Part shown: in pieces, positions 1 to 10,800 of the stretch | Layout of the letters: the number at the start of each line of letters is the position of its first letter | How positions within the stretch are numbered: position 1 is the stretch's first letter | From: Boesenbergia rotunda | Lineage: Eukaryota > Streptophyta > Magnoliopsida > Zingiberales > Zingiberaceae | Direction of reading: 5' to 3' | DNA: 64,000 bases | Assembly (NCBI GenBank): GCA_024364735.1 | Contig: JAGFNQ010000878.1 | Location: forward strand, 248,001 to 312,000 | The notes under the pieces: model-generated | What the model was told of the DNA's origin: nothing | The model's input: the letters and a program-made list of their open reading frames with translations, nothing else | Databases searched by the model: none | Program-made: the position numbers and the translations under genes

Positions 1-463
1 TCTTTTGTCACTTTCTCTTGCATGAGTAGAAATAAAAGTATCCCTCTAGATTATTCCATAGCATTTTAGAGTCTTTTGGAAAATAAATTAAATTTGGTTG
101 TTAAGACTTAAGGTTTGAGCTAATGGATGAAATCTTGGATGTTTGAGTACTCCTTTGCTTTAGATTCTTAATTGGTGTCTTGAGATGAATTATTTTTGAC
201 CTAGTGAGAATTAGCCTTATTTTTGTGACACACCTATGTCATTGTACTCTAGAACTTGTTGAGGTTCTTTCAAAATCATAATTCAATGATTGGATCACAT
301 CTATAGAGGCTAATCCATTTGTTTTCCTTCCTTATCAATTTTAAGAAAAAAATCATGTTCATTCCATTTTTCTTTACTTATTTCTTACTCTTACCCTCAC
401 TTTTCATTAGACTTGTTGTTTGGATTGTTTCTTGATGTTATTTTGCCCGAGACGGACAAAGAT

Positions 464-479
464 TCAAGTGTGGGGGAGT
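464..479 (+). other. Internal polypurine-tract-like motif
   Basis: Reads aagtgtgggggagtg and is preceded by cgagacgg. The same module precedes the true LTR-adjacent tract near 2310, about 1.85 kb downstream. It may be a second plus-strand priming site or a remnant of a duplication inside the element. Confidence 0.45.
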
Positions 480-2309
480 GACTAGAGTTTGGAATTATTT
501 TGGAGCAAGGAAACACTTCATTTGAAAAAAAAAAAAATCTGCAAATCCAAGTTAAAAGTGGCAAGTAAAAAAAAAAAAGAAAGAAATTCTTGTGCCAAGG
601 TGAAGAAGAAAAAATTTTTACTAGCTTGAATCGAAATTGACTTGGATCCAAATTGGAAAGTTGGAATTTGGGAAGTCAAGATCAGCCACACCTTGTAAAA
701 TCTGATTTGAAGCTGTGAAAAAAAAAAAAATCTGAACTCAATGCAGAAATGGAAGCTCACGGCAGTGACTTGGTTCAAATCCATCTTGCTGATCAGAAAG
801 GAACAGAAAATGCAGTCCATTTGAAGCTCACGAAAGGCTGGGTTGCAGTTGTTTTTGATAAAGGTTGAAGCATGTCCACAACATCACCGAACCCAAGCTG
901 GAAAAATCTGAAACTCAAACAAAAATCTGTGAAAAACTGCACTGATTGAAATCTGCCGAGAGCTGAATTCTGGAGCTGATGAATGAAGAATACAAACTGG
1001 AAAATCTGAAACTAAACAAATTCTTGCCATTGCAAAGAAGAATACAAGTGAAGCTGAAAGTTTTCCATACAATCAGCTGTGCAGAAATTGAAAGTTTGAG
1101 CAGAACTGAAACAAGCTGAGAGATTTGCAGCAGGATTTGTGCCAAAAAGAAAAGAAAAGAGCTGAACAAGAGCTGCTGAAATGACACAAGTTGAATTGAT
1201 GCAGTTAATTCTGAATTGCAGCTGGGAACAAGCTGAATTATGTTTGATTGTGCCAAAGAAAATTCTGTGAAGCTACCTCTGGGCAGAAAAATTGGAATTG
1301 GAGCTGTAATCTGAAATAGGAACTTGTGTTTCTGCTCTAAAGTGATCAGTTAGAAGGGTTGAAGAAGAAAAAAAAACTGCAGTGAAGTGGCTGAAATTGA
1401 GTTTTGTGAGCAGAATTTTTGAGGAAGCAGTTTAAATGCTCTACAACTCCTAGATGCCAACTGATATGAAGAAATCAGAGTTTTGTGAAATCTAAAATGC
1501 TCCATTAGAAGATTGAGAGAAGAAAAAAAAAAGGGAAAACAGTTTGAGAAAATAAGAAAAGAGAAGGAGAAAACAAGTTGGCACACCATTTGACTTGGCA
1601 CCATGGAATCATTGAAGCTCACGGGAGCTCATCCGAATTGAAGATCTATTCCAATACATTCTGATTTCAGTAGAGAAAAGAAAGAAAGAGGAAAAAAAAT
1701 CAGAAAAGAGAAGAAAGAAACAAAGTTGGCACGAAATTGGGAAACTTGACACATTAGACCAAGGAAGGGTTTTTCATCCAAATCAAAGGAATTTATTCAA
1801 GTTTCACTCCACCATACTTTTGATATCACTAGAGGACTGTAAAGATGGGGCAAATCACATTGGAAACATTTTTTAGCAACCAAGTCCTCCATTCAATCCA
1901 TTTTTCCATTTTCTTTGCTTTTATTCCATTTCTCACCATTTTTCATGTTTTCCTTTGTTTTTATAGTTGTTGATCCTAATCATGAATAATGGTGGAGATT
2001 AGATAATAAGCAAGCCTATGGTAGTGCAAGAAGCATATGTGTAAGAGTGAGCTCCACTTCCATCACCAACTTAGAACTTAAGAGAGAGCCACCAAAACTT
2101 CCCTTGAAAAGCTAGTGATTTAAATTCATCTCAATGACTCATGATAGATGAAAAGGCTAAGTTGTTGATTTAAGGACAAGATACTAATCCATAGAGCTTA
2201 GATTTTTGAGAATTGACAACCCTAGGTAATTTCTTTTCATTTGTTTCTAATTATGCTTAAGAAAATCTAGGGGATACATATTTAGTTGTTTCGCGAGACG
2301 CTCAAGGTT

Positions 2310-2323
2310 AAGTGTGGGGGAGT
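2310..2323 (+). other. Polypurine tract of the LTR retrotransposon
   Basis: The purine-rich run aagtgtgggggagt lies immediately before the TG that opens the LTR, the expected place for plus-strand primer synthesis. Confidence 0.7.
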
Positions 2324-4872
2324 TGATAAGCACCATTTTATTGATTATTTTAATTGCTAAAATCCATGTTTGACCCATGTTTTTATTGCTTAATTATGAT
2401 TTTACCCTAGGTTTTGGAACTTTATCTTATTTTGGACTTAATTGCAAAATTACACAATTTTTGGATTATTTGGCCACTAATTTTCTGATATATTTTTGTA
2501 GGCATTAAAGGATCCTGGACCTAGGGCATATTGGGTCAAACTTGAGTCGGAAGTGAACCGGATCGAATTATCAAGCCTACGATTAATCCGGACCGTCCGA
2601 TTCAAGAGCGGCTAGATCTGAGCCATCCGGGACGATCTGAAGCCATCCGAGCTAGGGTTAGGGTTGATCAAGCTCTATGATCAAGATCTGAAGGTTTCAT
2701 CCTAATCAGAGCTAAATCAACCGTTGGATCAAGCAAGGAGGGTTCTAGAGCGTCCATTCACAGATAGAGTTGATCTGGACCATCCGTTGCATATCTGGAG
2801 GATCCGAGCTACGACAAGGTAGATCCTGACCCCAGATCATCATCATAAAAGTTTGGCTCAAATCAGATCAAGATCTACCGTTGGATTTCATCAAAGCAAT
2901 CTGAGCCGTCCATTTGTTTCTATTTAATCAGAAATGCGCAGCAGCTCCTCCCGGTCGCGTCTTCGCCGCAAGCTTCCATTTCTTCGAGTTTTCAGCTAGT
3001 TCTTCATTTTTTTTCTTCAATCCGAGGCGCGGCCACCACAATTTCTTCACTAGCTTGTGTTCTAGGTCATTAGGAAGACTCATCTGTGAAGTTTCCAGCC
3101 TTAAATTGTCCAAGAAACAGGGGCTGTTGAGAGGTTTCCGCAGTTCTACCGTTTGATGACTTGGGATCGGCTGTGCTCCACTTCCATCCACCTGAGCTAT
3201 CCAGAGGGGTTCCCTGAGTAGCTTTGATCATCATCCACTCACCAATTCACGCGGACGCAGTTAAATCCAAGAAATCGAATGGAAGTTTCAGATTTGAGCA
3301 AGTTGAGCTGAATTCAAGCGCCGACTGAGTTTTCTCATTGATTTGTTGAGCTTGCGGGTTCGAGGCTCACACTTGCGTGACGAACGAGGAGAATTCGAGC
3401 TAGGGAAGGATTGGGGTTTAGTTTCATTGGTTAATTTTAGTTCTTAAGCTGTAATTTCGTTTCTGTTGTTAAAATTCGTTACTGCAGTTTCTGTTTTTGG
3501 TTTCAGATGACTTAATTTCGTTTACTGAATTGTGCTAGCTTAATTAGGTTCAATTCTTGCAAGTAGTTAGCTAGTTAACTTGTTTAGTGAACAATTGTTT
3601 GTAATTTTAGCTTAAATCTCGTTTCATTGTTGTGTATCAGATTCCATGCTGCGTGCCAGATTTTGTATGCTGAGTATCAGCCCTGTTTGCAGATTTCTTT
3701 TCAGTTTCGAAACTTGCACTTTATTTCCAATCAGATTCTTGTTTAGCTTATTCCCTGCAATTGAAGCCAACATTTAGTTTACTAATTCAATTGATTTGAG
3801 TTGTTTAGCAGGCTGATTTTATTTCTGCATTCTCATCCAGCTTGTTTGCATTAATCTCTATTTCTGCAACTTGAATCCTAAATCTGTCTAGTTTGTTTCA
3901 TTCTGAACATGGTAGCCATCATTTCTGAGGATGTATCACTGAAGTGCTGCCTTTAGATCTCAGCCCGTGAATTCATTTGCTTGAGTGTTTTGAGTTCAGT
4001 TTGTTCCGAAATTCTGCACATTGCATCCCTGCAGCCAAGTTTCTGCAGTTCTGCAGCTTAGTTCTGTTTAGAGTTGTGGAGTTTTGCATCCCAAGCAATT
4101 GCTGCATTTTTCCTTCAGTTTCTGCAATGTTTCTACCAGATCAGCCTTTCTAAATTGCTAGGTTACAGCTGTGGCAATTAGTTCATTTCTTGGCACAGAA
4201 GTGGCAAATTTGGCACAAGAATTTTCCTTTTTGTGCTCATGCTGATTTGGCACTGGTTTCATCAGGAATTCACCTGTTTTTCTAATGATGATTGTGTTTT
4301 AAAATCAATAAGTATAGCATAGATTTCTGTTGAACTCAGTTGGGTATCAAGTTTGTAAATGGCTTGCATCTTGTATCAAGTAGAGTCTTGGAAATGATTG
4401 TGTACTAGTTTGGTTAAAGATTGAATTGCAATTTAATTCGTTTGGAGTAGTAATTTCTGAAGAAGATCTTTGCATTAGTGCTAGTCGAAATCAGATTTGA
4501 TTAGATAAGATCTTGAATTCCAAATTTGATAAGGTTGAATCAGTTGGATAAATTTCCCATTGATTGAATTGTTAATTGCCATCACCTTGTTTTGTTCATT
4601 GATGTAAGTTTTCTTTATTTCCATTGTGATTCCATTCTTGATTGCAACCCAGAACCCAGATTCACATTCGAAACCCGAAATTCACAAACGACACACAAAT
4701 ACGAGCTAGAATCGAACAACGTCAACTAGTCCCCGAGAAAAATACGACCTGTGGCCCCTATACTACATTCTTAGATTTTGATTGTAAAAAGGGTTTCCAA
4801 CTTTCATTCATATTTAAATTTGATGAGCCCATACATTTCGTGACAAATTAATTAGTATATTTGGGCTCGTCA
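2324..4872 (+). mobile_element. 3' LTR of a Ty3/gypsy-like retrotransposon (family 1)
   Basis: Begins TGATAAGCACC directly after the polypurine tract and ends GGGCTCGTCA, giving the canonical TG...CA borders over 2549 bp. The reverse complement of its 3' end reappears from 63134 onward, which confirms the 3' boundary independently. The right flank (cccca, 4873-4877) lies inside a different LTR, so this element inserted into it. The short GC-rich frames near 2914-3191 have no recognised product. Confidence 0.8.
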
Positions 4873-6538
4873 CCCCACACTATCATCGGATAGGTAGGGG
4901 ACCTGCTGCAGCGCCGGGTACCGCCAACGGGGCTGCACGACAGGTCATGTGGCAGGTCTGACGACCCATCTCAACCACTAGGGGAGTCAAAGGTCGCCTA
5001 CATATGCCCCTACACGAGTAGCAAGTACGACGGCCCATCTCAACCTCCAGGGAGTCAAAGGTCGTCCCCTATGCTACGTGCAATAATGATGCGTGTCACT
5101 ATCCCATGCATCATCCACTATCTATCCCTGCTGTCATCTACATGATATGCAGTAATCCAGATAACCGGTATGCACCAATACCTAAATCCTAGCGTAAGGT
5201 ATAAGGTAAACTGTGCATCATCAATCCATACAGATATAGTAAGCAGTAAAGCTAACGGATACAACTACCGAAGCAAAAGCACAGAGATAAAGATATCCGA
5301 TATCCTACTGCTAACTATGTCTAGCTATGCATAAACAGAGGTACCCGCCTCGATATGAAGAAGTCCAGGCGTCGAGAACCACCCCGTCCAAAATAGTAAT
5401 ATGTCCGCAATAAAGTCGCGGAATCAGTCAATGCCCTGCATCAAAGAGCAAAAATTATAAATTAACACTCCAACAAATACTTAGCCAAACATACCTCGAG
5501 GTTAATTAGGGTTAATTACACTTAATTAATCCCAATTAAACCCTAACTTACTAGTCAATACACCACCTAAATTAATGAGGGTTAATTATAATTAATTAAT
5601 CCCCAATTAATTCCTCATCCAATTCAAGATCAGATATTCGAACACCTAAATTCCAAATCGATTGCAACCATCCCAAATCAAACACCATACCAGAGTAACA
5701 CTAACACAACTCAGAATTCGACAGTACACTACAGGAATCAAGCATAGCAGGCTAAAAACAACCAACAGAAACTCAAATCTAAACATCTCCATCCCAAAGC
5801 TCTTGGTCGCAACCTCACTGATCACAGCGCTCCAACCACCTTCCTCAATCCCCTGATGTTTTCGGCTGGGACTCAAAAGAGTAAAACGACATCAACAGGG
5901 GACTCAAGATCCGTAACCCAAATGCGATTCCAAAACTACAATCCAACCCAAACTCGCAGTGGTAAGGAAATCAAACAACTACGCCAGAACATATCACGAA
6001 CCAAGAAAACAGGTAACTCCAACAACCAACACTTTGCTCCTTACCTCAGATGTCACCGGCGTCCTCGGTTCCAAATCCGGCAATCCCAGTAGCCGATCAA
6101 ATGAGATCAAGACCCACAATCTGCTCGCCCGAGAAGAAGCCCGGCGTAGGTCCGTGAAACCCCGTCAACCAGCCGGAGCGGAGGCGACGCCGTAGGCTAG
6201 CGGCGCGACGAACAGAAGAGGGAGGAAGAATAAGAAGAAGAAGAAGAAGAAGAAGAGCCGGGGCGCTGAGATCGCTTGGCTGCGATTTAGGGCTTGCGAG
6301 GAAGAAGAAGGGATGGCTCGGTCTCTCTCCTGGCTGCGGCGGGAGGCGGAGAGGAGAGGAGGGATCGAGGGGTTTTGCTGCGGCTAGGTCACGCCGAATG
6401 GGGAAAAGCAAAGTTTATAAGGGGTGGCTTTTTGCAGAAAACCCCTTCAAATTTTCGAAATCCACATCCTGCCCTTAAATTCGAAAGTTTTAACCCTCAA
6501 ATTTATCAGATTCTCACATCACGTGATAAATTGGTACA
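4873..6538 (-). mobile_element. Truncated LTR of a second retrotransposon family, minus strand (family 2)
   Basis: Runs antiparallel to the solo LTR at 49613-52509. Both share the segment with gggtcgtc and gactccc words (4900-5080 here, 51440-51600 there), a ttaattaatc-rich segment (5500-5620 and 50940-51010) and a GC-rich leader ending in gccacccc. In this orientation its 3' third is missing because the family 1 LTR begins at 4872. The outer end is placed near 6538, where the strand reads TGTACC, by analogy with the distance to gccacccc in the other copy. That boundary is approximate. Reading frames inside it are not genes. Confidence 0.7.
6232..6255 (+). repeat. AAG trinucleotide microsatellite
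   Basis: About eight uninterrupted AAG units inside the GC-rich leader of the truncated family 2 LTR. It is absent from the matching part of the solo LTR at 49.8 kb. Confidence 0.85.
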
Positions 6539-6696
6539 ACGATGAAGGTGACGAACCAGCACAACCTGTCCAAGGCTCAAATCGAGGATTACATGATTAT
6601 CTCCGGATAAATTCTCAACTACGTGACAGTCATGTGCATCACCAACTTCGTGCCGACTTAGTTGAACATATTTGGTCACAATATAACAACCCCTGA
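6539..6696 (+). pseudogene. C-terminal tail of a PIF/Harbinger-like transposase
   Basis: The plus-strand frame here contains a region of the type LRDSHVHHQLRADLVEHIW ending at a TGA (6694-6696). An x-H-x-x-L-x-x-DLVEHIW ending is typical of plant PIF/Harbinger nucleases and their domesticated ALP1-like relatives. Only about 50 residues remain; the frame runs upstream into the family 2 LTR, which seems to have cut it. No catalytic domain is present, so it is a dead fragment. Identification rests on recalled family similarity only. Confidence 0.5.
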
Positions 6697-7846
6697 ATTT
6701 GTATTTTATTATTTCACTTTATGTTAATTTATATGTTATCTTTTAATTATATGCAAGTGTATTTTTTTAATGTTGTTCTCTATCATTTTCAAAAATTTAA
6801 TAATAATTTAAATTTTAAATAATGATAAAAATATTTAAAAATATTATTATTATTTATTTAAAATAATAATAATTTAAATTAGCAAATAAAATTGAAAATA
6901 AAAAAATATGTAGATAAGAGAATAAATATGTGAAAGAATATGTATGTGAGAGAATGTATATGTGAGATAATGTGTATGTTGCATGTGAGTCCTACAAATA
7001 ATGGGGGTTGAATGTTAAACGGTTGTGAGAGAATGAAGATGTTAATGTTAATGTGTATGTGGTATGTGGGTCCCATATTTTTTGATCAGGTGGTAGGTGT
7101 TATAACGTTAATGGAGTTAAACGGTTGCGGATGCCCTAATAGAGTATTCCTTTTGGGTGAGGTAATTTAATTAACTATATTCAAATTAATACAATTTTAT
7201 ACTCTTTTAAAATTTCGTTTTGTGTAGAAGCTTTGCATTTCGTCATTTTGTTCTAAGTTTTGAATGGTTCACCAATTAAAAACTAAGTAGAAAAATTTTA
7301 ATTGAAATTATTATGGAATCATTTTTAAGTTATCTGGCCTACAGTCCATTTATATATTTAAATTTAAAATTTAGATAGAAAATTACTATATAATATTTAA
7401 AAAAAATCAAAATAAGTATTTTTAACTAAAATTATTATATTTTTAAAAATGTATTAATAAATTAAAATTGCTATATGAAAAATTTATAAGGTTTTGAAAT
7501 ATAGAAAGGCATATTCCACTTTCTACGCACAAAAAAAAACACATTTAAATATTTTTATTTGTTATTTCTGGATGATCAATTTTTTTTTATCATTATTCCG
7601 AATACAAATCACAGCTGTCTAACTTTGTATCGACTTTTTTTTTTCTCTCATCATCAACGGTTTTATGTTCAATTTATTTTTTGGATTTAGAATTAATAAA
7701 TAATCCTTTTTAGCAGATGCTTCTTATACAAGAAAAATAATGTGTCGGATACCAATTAACGGACGGTCACAGGCGGCGGATCCGTTTTCCCCCAAATTAG
7801 AAGGGAAGAGAGTCGACGATCCCGAATCCGAAGGTCAAGGAGGCCG
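6697..7846. other. AT-rich intergenic region upstream of the kinase gene
   Basis: No gene is seen. 6760-6900 is very AT-rich. 6900-7075 repeats tgtatgtgagagaa-like words. 7105-7140 carries ttaaacggttgcggatgccct, which resembles a MITE end, but no partner end was found. The kinase promoter should lie in the last few hundred bases; no convincing TATA box could be chosen. Confidence 0.5.
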
Positions 7847-10800
7847 ATGAATAGCGACGAAGGGAACGCCGAGGCGGGCGATGGCTCCGGAGGCAGCTCC
7901 GCCGAGGGGGCCTCGTCGTCTCCTCCGAGAGTCTCGGAGAAGCGGAAAGAAAAGGAGCGAGTTAGCCGCACGTCGCTGATTCTGTGGCACGCACACCAGA
8001 ACGACGTCTCAGCCGTCCGCAAACTCCTCGAGGAGGACCGCAGCCTCGTCAACGCCCTTGACTACGACAGACGGACTCCGCTCCACGTTGCGGCGCTCCA
8101 AGGCTGGATCGATGTAGCCAAGTGCCTCCTCGAGTACGGTGCCGACGTCAATGCCCAGGACCGGTGGAACAATACGGTGAGCCGCGTGATTTGCCCTTTT
8201 CACCACCGGTTCGTTGGATCTTGGTTTGGTTTTCTCTCTCTCTCTCTCTATATATATTTCTGATCTGATATGGATAATGGATTAGCCTCTTCGTTGCGAT
8301 ATTCTGAATTCGATTAGTTGAGTTATGTGGATTTCTTTATCTTTCTTTCGTTACATAAATGGGATCATATCTTGTGCGGAGTGTGATCAGAGAAGAATAG
8401 AAAAGAGATGTTCAAGTACTTTTCAGATAATTCGATTGGTTGAATAACGTTTTCTTTCGTCATTACGCATTTTTTCTATGTTTAATATTTTGAAATATTT
8501 CTTGTGTTAATTGGGCCATTTTAAAGGAATGCCTGTCTTTGATATTGTTTTGATTAAAGGAGAAAGAAAAAGATGAGTACCTAGTATTACTGAATGCGAC
8601 AATACTCCTCTGATTTTTTTTGAATTTTTTAATTGGCACCTGGGTGACTGATCCAATCCCACGGAAGTCTCCCACCGACCACTAGGGTGTGAAAGTTTTT
8701 TTAATGGTGACAAAAGGCGATTCGGTCGCCTCAGTGCCCCCCGCTACCCGTCCTCGGGCCAACACGGAGGAGGTAAATCATGGGAGCTACTAGCCCGGAC
8801 AGTGTCTAGTGCATAAGGGAGGGCAGACACCTGTGAAAGTTTTTTTAATGATTCTACATAGGATAGATGTCTCTTTATGATCATTTCACTCCTATGACCA
8901 CTTTTTACACGCTTGAATTCTCTGTGCACAGCTATATTTGTTTATTTCTTTCACATATTTGAGGATACTGCTCTGTTTGCTTTATTTTTTAGTTGATATT
9001 TTTGGACAATTGAAATACGCATCTTTATTTAATTGTTCATGAACTTTTTCTGTTTTTTTGACAGCCACTGGCTGATGCAGAAGGAGCTAAGAAAGAGGAC
9101 ATGATCCATCTTCTAAAGTCAAATGGAGGCTTGTCTTTTGTGAGTTTATTGCCTTGATACGGCAGATAGCAGACTGTAACATACTTTAGCACACTTTTGA
9201 TTGTCAGATCTCTTCATTTTTCTAACGAAAAACTACTTTTCTATGTTCACTTTGTAGGGACAAGATGGAAGTCATTTTGAAGCAAAGTCGGTTCCTCCCC
9301 CACTTCCTAACAAGTGTGACTGGGAAATTGACCCATCAGAGTTGGATTTTACAACTGCAACACTAATTGGCAAGGTTGTTCTTCCTTTTTTTTCTCTCCT
9401 TGGCAAACATCATGGCATTTCATATTACCTCATAGCCTAGGCAGATTGGGCTGATACGGAAAGATTGTAGTATTTCTGTTTCACATTAGTTTTAAGAGAG
9501 AACTGGTAGTTGGAGTTTGGATAAGCAAAGTTATATGTTTGTGTTCATTACACTGTTCAGTAGCTGGTGTTGATATAATTATAACTCAAATGCCTGAACA
9601 GCTGAACTGAACTGTGCCATAACTTATGTTTTGTGCTTTTGGGGTGCATCCACCTCTATGAAAGTTTATTTTCTTAAACGTTAGAACTTTCTGTTAAGTT
9701 ACTTTTATTATTCTTTGTCTTAGGTGCTAACCATATACTTGTCCCGCTAATTTACTTATTTTGGAGAAAGCAGTATCTGAGCTTTAGAATTCCTAGAATT
9801 TGTTAGACCTTTGGCAACATGCTGGTGAATTTTAATATTTTTGCAGATATCACTGGAACTATACTTATTTATGACATAGATGTTTGCAGCAGTCTTAACT
9901 TCTTATATCCGGTAGTTAGATAAGATACATTTAGGGGCATGGTACTTTTTCATTTATAGCAATAAACATAGAAGTTCAATTCAAAAGGGATAAGTTTTAA
10001 TCAAACTATATATTTAATCTATCTAGTGTTAAACATGAGTATCAAGAAAAAAATTCAAACAGATGAATGAAATTTGTGTATGAATATTCTTTTGTCAAGT
10101 AAATACCACATTGATGATCATTGAAAATTAAAATTGTGTTAACTCACAAAACTCATATTATACAACCCTACTTATAGATGATACTAGAGATGCAAACGAA
10201 TTGCGTTGACTTGCGAGCCTTTTAAATAGGCTTGAAAATATTTGATTCATATTTGAAATTATCAAATTCAAGCCTAACTCGAATATGTTCAATAATTTTT
10301 TGAGCTAAATTCGAGCCCATAATATTTTATTCAATTGTTCATGAACCGCTTGCAAACTTTTATATATTATTTTTTATTTTATTACACAATAAACATATTT
10401 TAATTCTGTTGTATACAACTTTGGTTTGAATATGCTCAAATTAAGCTTCGAATAGCTTTGATTGAACTCTAATTTGAGCCATTTCAAGCTATAGTTTGAT
10501 TATGCTTGAATCAAAGTTTGAACAACTCAATATGAATTTGAGCTTGAATTTTATTTCAAATTGAGTTTGAGCCAAAATTATTTGTATTTTTGAACTTCCA
10601 ATCAATTTGGTTTCTTTGCACCCTAGATGATATCATCGCCTCGACCACTTAGGCTGTTGAATTTTTTATTATATTTATTCATAATATTATTTTACTATTC
10701 ATTCTTCGCCATTAAATTTCAATAATTAAATAAAGGATAAAAAATTAAAATAATTCTATAAAATATATTAACTAAAAATAAAAAAGTCAATCTAAATATT

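Larger units (their letters stand above)
1..2323 (+). mobile_element. 3' internal region of an LTR retrotransposon (non-coding)
   Basis: A-rich, gene-free sequence directly upstream of a complete LTR (2324-4872) and ending in a polypurine tract, so it is read as the 3' untranslated part of a plus-strand retrotransposon that begins outside the window. Positions 500-1760 are built from diverged recurring words such as gaagctcacg, aatctgaa and gagctgaa, separated by A-homopolymers. No gag or pol motif is visible. The minus-strand Phe/Ser-rich reading frames here are artefacts of GAA/AAA-rich composition. A long non-coding 3' region is usual in Tat/Athila-type Ty3/gypsy elements, but the clade is inference. 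Confidence 0.65.

Noticed and set aside
397..1622. Minus-strand Phe/Ser-rich open frames
   Set aside because: They are products of GAA/AAA-rich plus-strand sequence in a retrotransposon 3' region, with no family resemblance or splice structure.
5646..6411. Short open frames on both strands near the GC-rich part of the truncated family 2 LTR
   Set aside because: They lie within an LTR, overlap each other antiparallel and are not conserved in the matching solo LTR.
6900..7140. Possible MITE upstream of the kinase gene
   Set aside because: One end resembles a MITE terminus (gcggatgccct) but neither a partner end nor a target duplication could be found.
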